From contig NZ_NSFV01000004.1 in NCBI RefSeq assembly GCF_002295115.1, forward strand, positions 615,746 to 679,745: a stretch of DNA of 64,000 nt, written 5' to 3'. This DNA comes from Mesorhizobium sp. WSM4311 (GTDB taxonomy: Bacteria > Pseudomonadota > Alphaproteobacteria > Rhizobiales > Rhizobiaceae). Each line of letters opens with the position of its first letter. Positions within the stretch are counted from its first letter, which is position 1. Below are positions 62,549-64,000 of this stretch, one piece after another. The notes below the pieces were generated by a model. That model had not been told where the DNA came from. It saw only the letters and a list, made by a program, of their open reading frames with translations, and searched no databases. A program made the position numbers and the translations under genes.

Positions 62549-63775
62549 TCATTCGGTAGTCGCATCGCCCTTCAGGATCGTTTCCAGTTCGTCGGGCCGG
62601 GGTTTGCCCGCTTTCCCCTCGACCGTCGTAACGGTCCCACTGACCGTCGCTGCCGCGGCGTTGCCAACAGTGTCGACCGTGCCGGCAACCATCAGACCCA
62701 GCTTGTCACCAAGGCCTACTCGCGAGTCGGTCATGATTTGACCGGAACCCAATTGTGCGCCCAACAACTGAACGATTTCCGGGCTTTCGGCAAACTTGCT
62801 GTGGTTCAAGCGATCGTCGGTCTTCACGTCGGTCAAATCGAGGACGGTTATTCCGGCTGCCTCCAGCTTCGATTTGTACGGCTCCTTTGACGGATCAGCC
62901 TGCCCAACCCGATCGACATTGCCTGCAATCAGACGCGAGACCGCAAGCGCCCGATCATCCCGTGAAACTGTGATCGTGAATTTCGGTTTTTTCGGTCCAA
63001 GTTCGGTCCACTGGCGACCAAAGACATCCACATCGAGGTCGGGAGATGCAAGGATGACGTTCCTGATCTTGGGCGAAACCTGCCCGTCCTCCAATGCCAT
63101 CTGCCTCAGCGATTCCATGGCAAGCCATGTTCCCATCGAGTGAGCCATGAGGGTGATGTCCGTCACGCTGCGGTCGTCCGCCAAGGCCTTCAACGTTCGC
63201 TCGAACGCAGTTCGTGAGAAATTGGTGCTTTCCTTGTCGTAGTTGTAGCCGAGCACGCTGGCGCGCGAAGGCCACGTGAAAAGAATAGGCGCGACCCTTG
63301 CTCGCGAGTCATGCACAAACTGCGCGAAGCGAAAAACCGAATCTTCGTAGCGGTTGTTGAAGCCATGTACGAATACGAGAACATGGCCGTTCGAATTGTG
63401 AGAATATAGCCATTTGTGAGCCTCGGGAATCGACAGATTCTTCACGGCAACAACAGCGAAGTCCCTTTCGGGATTCGGTGGCAGCGTTTTTGGCCATTCG
63501 ACCGTGCCGGGCGCCCGCTTCGGCGGAATTGAAATGGTCAGATCGGTCATGGAAAGCGTCGGGCTGCGCTCGCCTGTAAACAGGGTCGCTGGGTCGCCGG
63601 AAGGCTTGCGGCTGGTTGCGACCAGCATCGTTACATCCGATGCCGCCGACGATACCAGATTCGCGGGGATTGGCGCCAGAACGCCTTCTGGTCCTGCTCC
63701 GCACGCCGTCAGCGTGAGAAACAGAGCTGATATACCCCATACGGACTGCCTACCCACCCATTTAGACTGTGCCAT
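62549..63775 (-). CDS. DUF900 alpha/beta hydrolase lipoprotein
   Basis: 408-aa predicted lipoprotein (lipobox LTACG with Cys 25). DUF900-type hydrolase: VLVFVHGFNNRYEDSVFRFA near residue 132-150 and nucleophile elbow TLMAHSMGTWLA near 212, then DLDVDVFGRQW with the acidic residue. A Ser/Thr-Val-rich tail follows. Same strand as MscS, 69 bp upstream of it, so the two may be co-transcribed. Confidence 0.87.
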   Translation of the reverse strand: MAQSKWVGRQSVWGISALFLTLTACGAGPEGVLAPIPANLVSSAASDVTMLVATSRKPSGDPATLFTGERSPTLSMTDLTISIPPKRAPGTVEWPKTLPPNPERDFAVVAVKNLSIPEAHKWLYSHNSNGHVLVFVHGFNNRYEDSVFRFAQFVHDSRARVAPILFTWPSRASVLGYNYDKESTNFSRTAFERTLKALADDRSVTDITLMAHSMGTWLAMESLRQMALEDGQVSPKIRNVILASPDLDVDVFGRQWTELGPKKPKFTITVSRDDRALAVSRLIAGNVDRVGQADPSKEPYKSKLEAAGITVLDLTDVKTDDRLNHSKFAESPEIVQLLGAQLGSGQIMTDSRVGLGDKLGLMVAGTVDTVGNAAAATVSGTVTTVEGKAGKPRPDELETILKGDATTE

Positions 63776-63827
63776 TGCCCTTCTTTGCCCTTGCGGGTTA
63801 TGCCAGCCGAGCTTCCGGACTCTTCCC

Positions 63828-64000
63828 TCACACCGGACGCACGATGCAGCGGAAGCCGAGGTGGCAAGTGGAGGTGTCTATCGCCTGCGCCATGCGCGCG
63901 GCGGGACGATAACGCCGGCAGTAGTTGGGCGCGCAGAGGAAGGACCCGCCCTTGGTGACCTTGCGCGGAATCCTGATGTCAGGCGTCAGCGGATCGTAGC
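63828..64000 (-). CDS. Formylglycine-generating-enzyme-family protein, 3' end only
   Basis: The last 57 codons of a FGE/SUMF1-type protein run off the window end. Seen: [20 protein letters not shown] then [20 protein letters not shown], stop at 63828. The Cys pair in FLCAPNYC corresponds to the catalytic cysteines of FGE, so the gene may encode an active enzyme converting a sulfatase Cys to formylglycine; the rest is outside the window. Confidence 0.85.
   Translation of the reverse strand, partial: YDPLTPDIRIPRKVTKGGSFLCAPNYCRRYRPAARMAQAIDTSTCHLGFRCIVRPV

Overview
The window reads as chromosomal DNA of a high-GC alphaproteobacterium, most likely Mesorhizobium or a close relative in the Hyphomicrobiales. 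This is an inference from gene content, the dense sugar ABC transporter genes, the style of the intergenic palindromes and codon usage; no rRNA gene is present to confirm it.

Layout. 1-2910 (+): the tail of a C-P lyase operon (phnM, phnN), then a two-gene membrane module. 2978-33712: one large accessory catabolic locus holding three ribose-type ABC importers (3862-9618, 21461-25118, 28332-32010), a lactonase, two mandelate-racemase-type dehydratases, a split transketolase, an unusual E1alpha-E1beta-lipoyl fusion with a degenerate E2 partner, a D-2-hydroxyacid dehydrogenase, four SDR-type proteins, an aldose epimerase and three regulators (one GntR, two LacI). 33796-53157: a looser accessory stretch with three paralogous mini-XRE regulators, a six-subunit hydrogenase-4-like (Ehr-like) complex, a LysR/NmrA pair, an aromatic amino acid decarboxylase, an epoxide hydrolase and several decayed genes (DUF983, SRAP, alpha/beta hydrolase, NrsF). 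53157-64000: tRNA-Arg, then envelope and housekeeping-type genes (DUF1003, D,D-carboxypeptidase, a coiled-coil membrane protein, AraC, MscS, DUF900 hydrolase and the 3' end of a formylglycine-generating-type enzyme).

How it works together. Two operator families tie the sugar locus together. An ATTATAAT-centred site occurs at five promoters, including that of the GntR gene. A TTGATACCGGTACCAA-type palindrome sits inside two matching promoters (TTGACA, 17 bp, TATCAA), one driving the first ABC importer and the other the SDR-transketolase-dehydratase operon. The first importer's promoter region carries both sites. I infer a coordinately controlled pathway that imports a sugar or sugar acid and processes it by dehydration, redox and transketolase steps, ending in oxidative decarboxylation by the E1 fusion. 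No sugar kinase or aldolase is visible, so the substrate remains unknown. In all three importer operons the binding-protein gene is bordered by perfect or near-perfect hairpins, which suggests segmental mRNA stabilisation.

The hydrogenase-4-like operon keeps the membrane antiporter subunits and the N2 iron-sulfur subunit, but the large subunit has lost the NiFe cysteine ligands, so it should not act as a hydrogenase.
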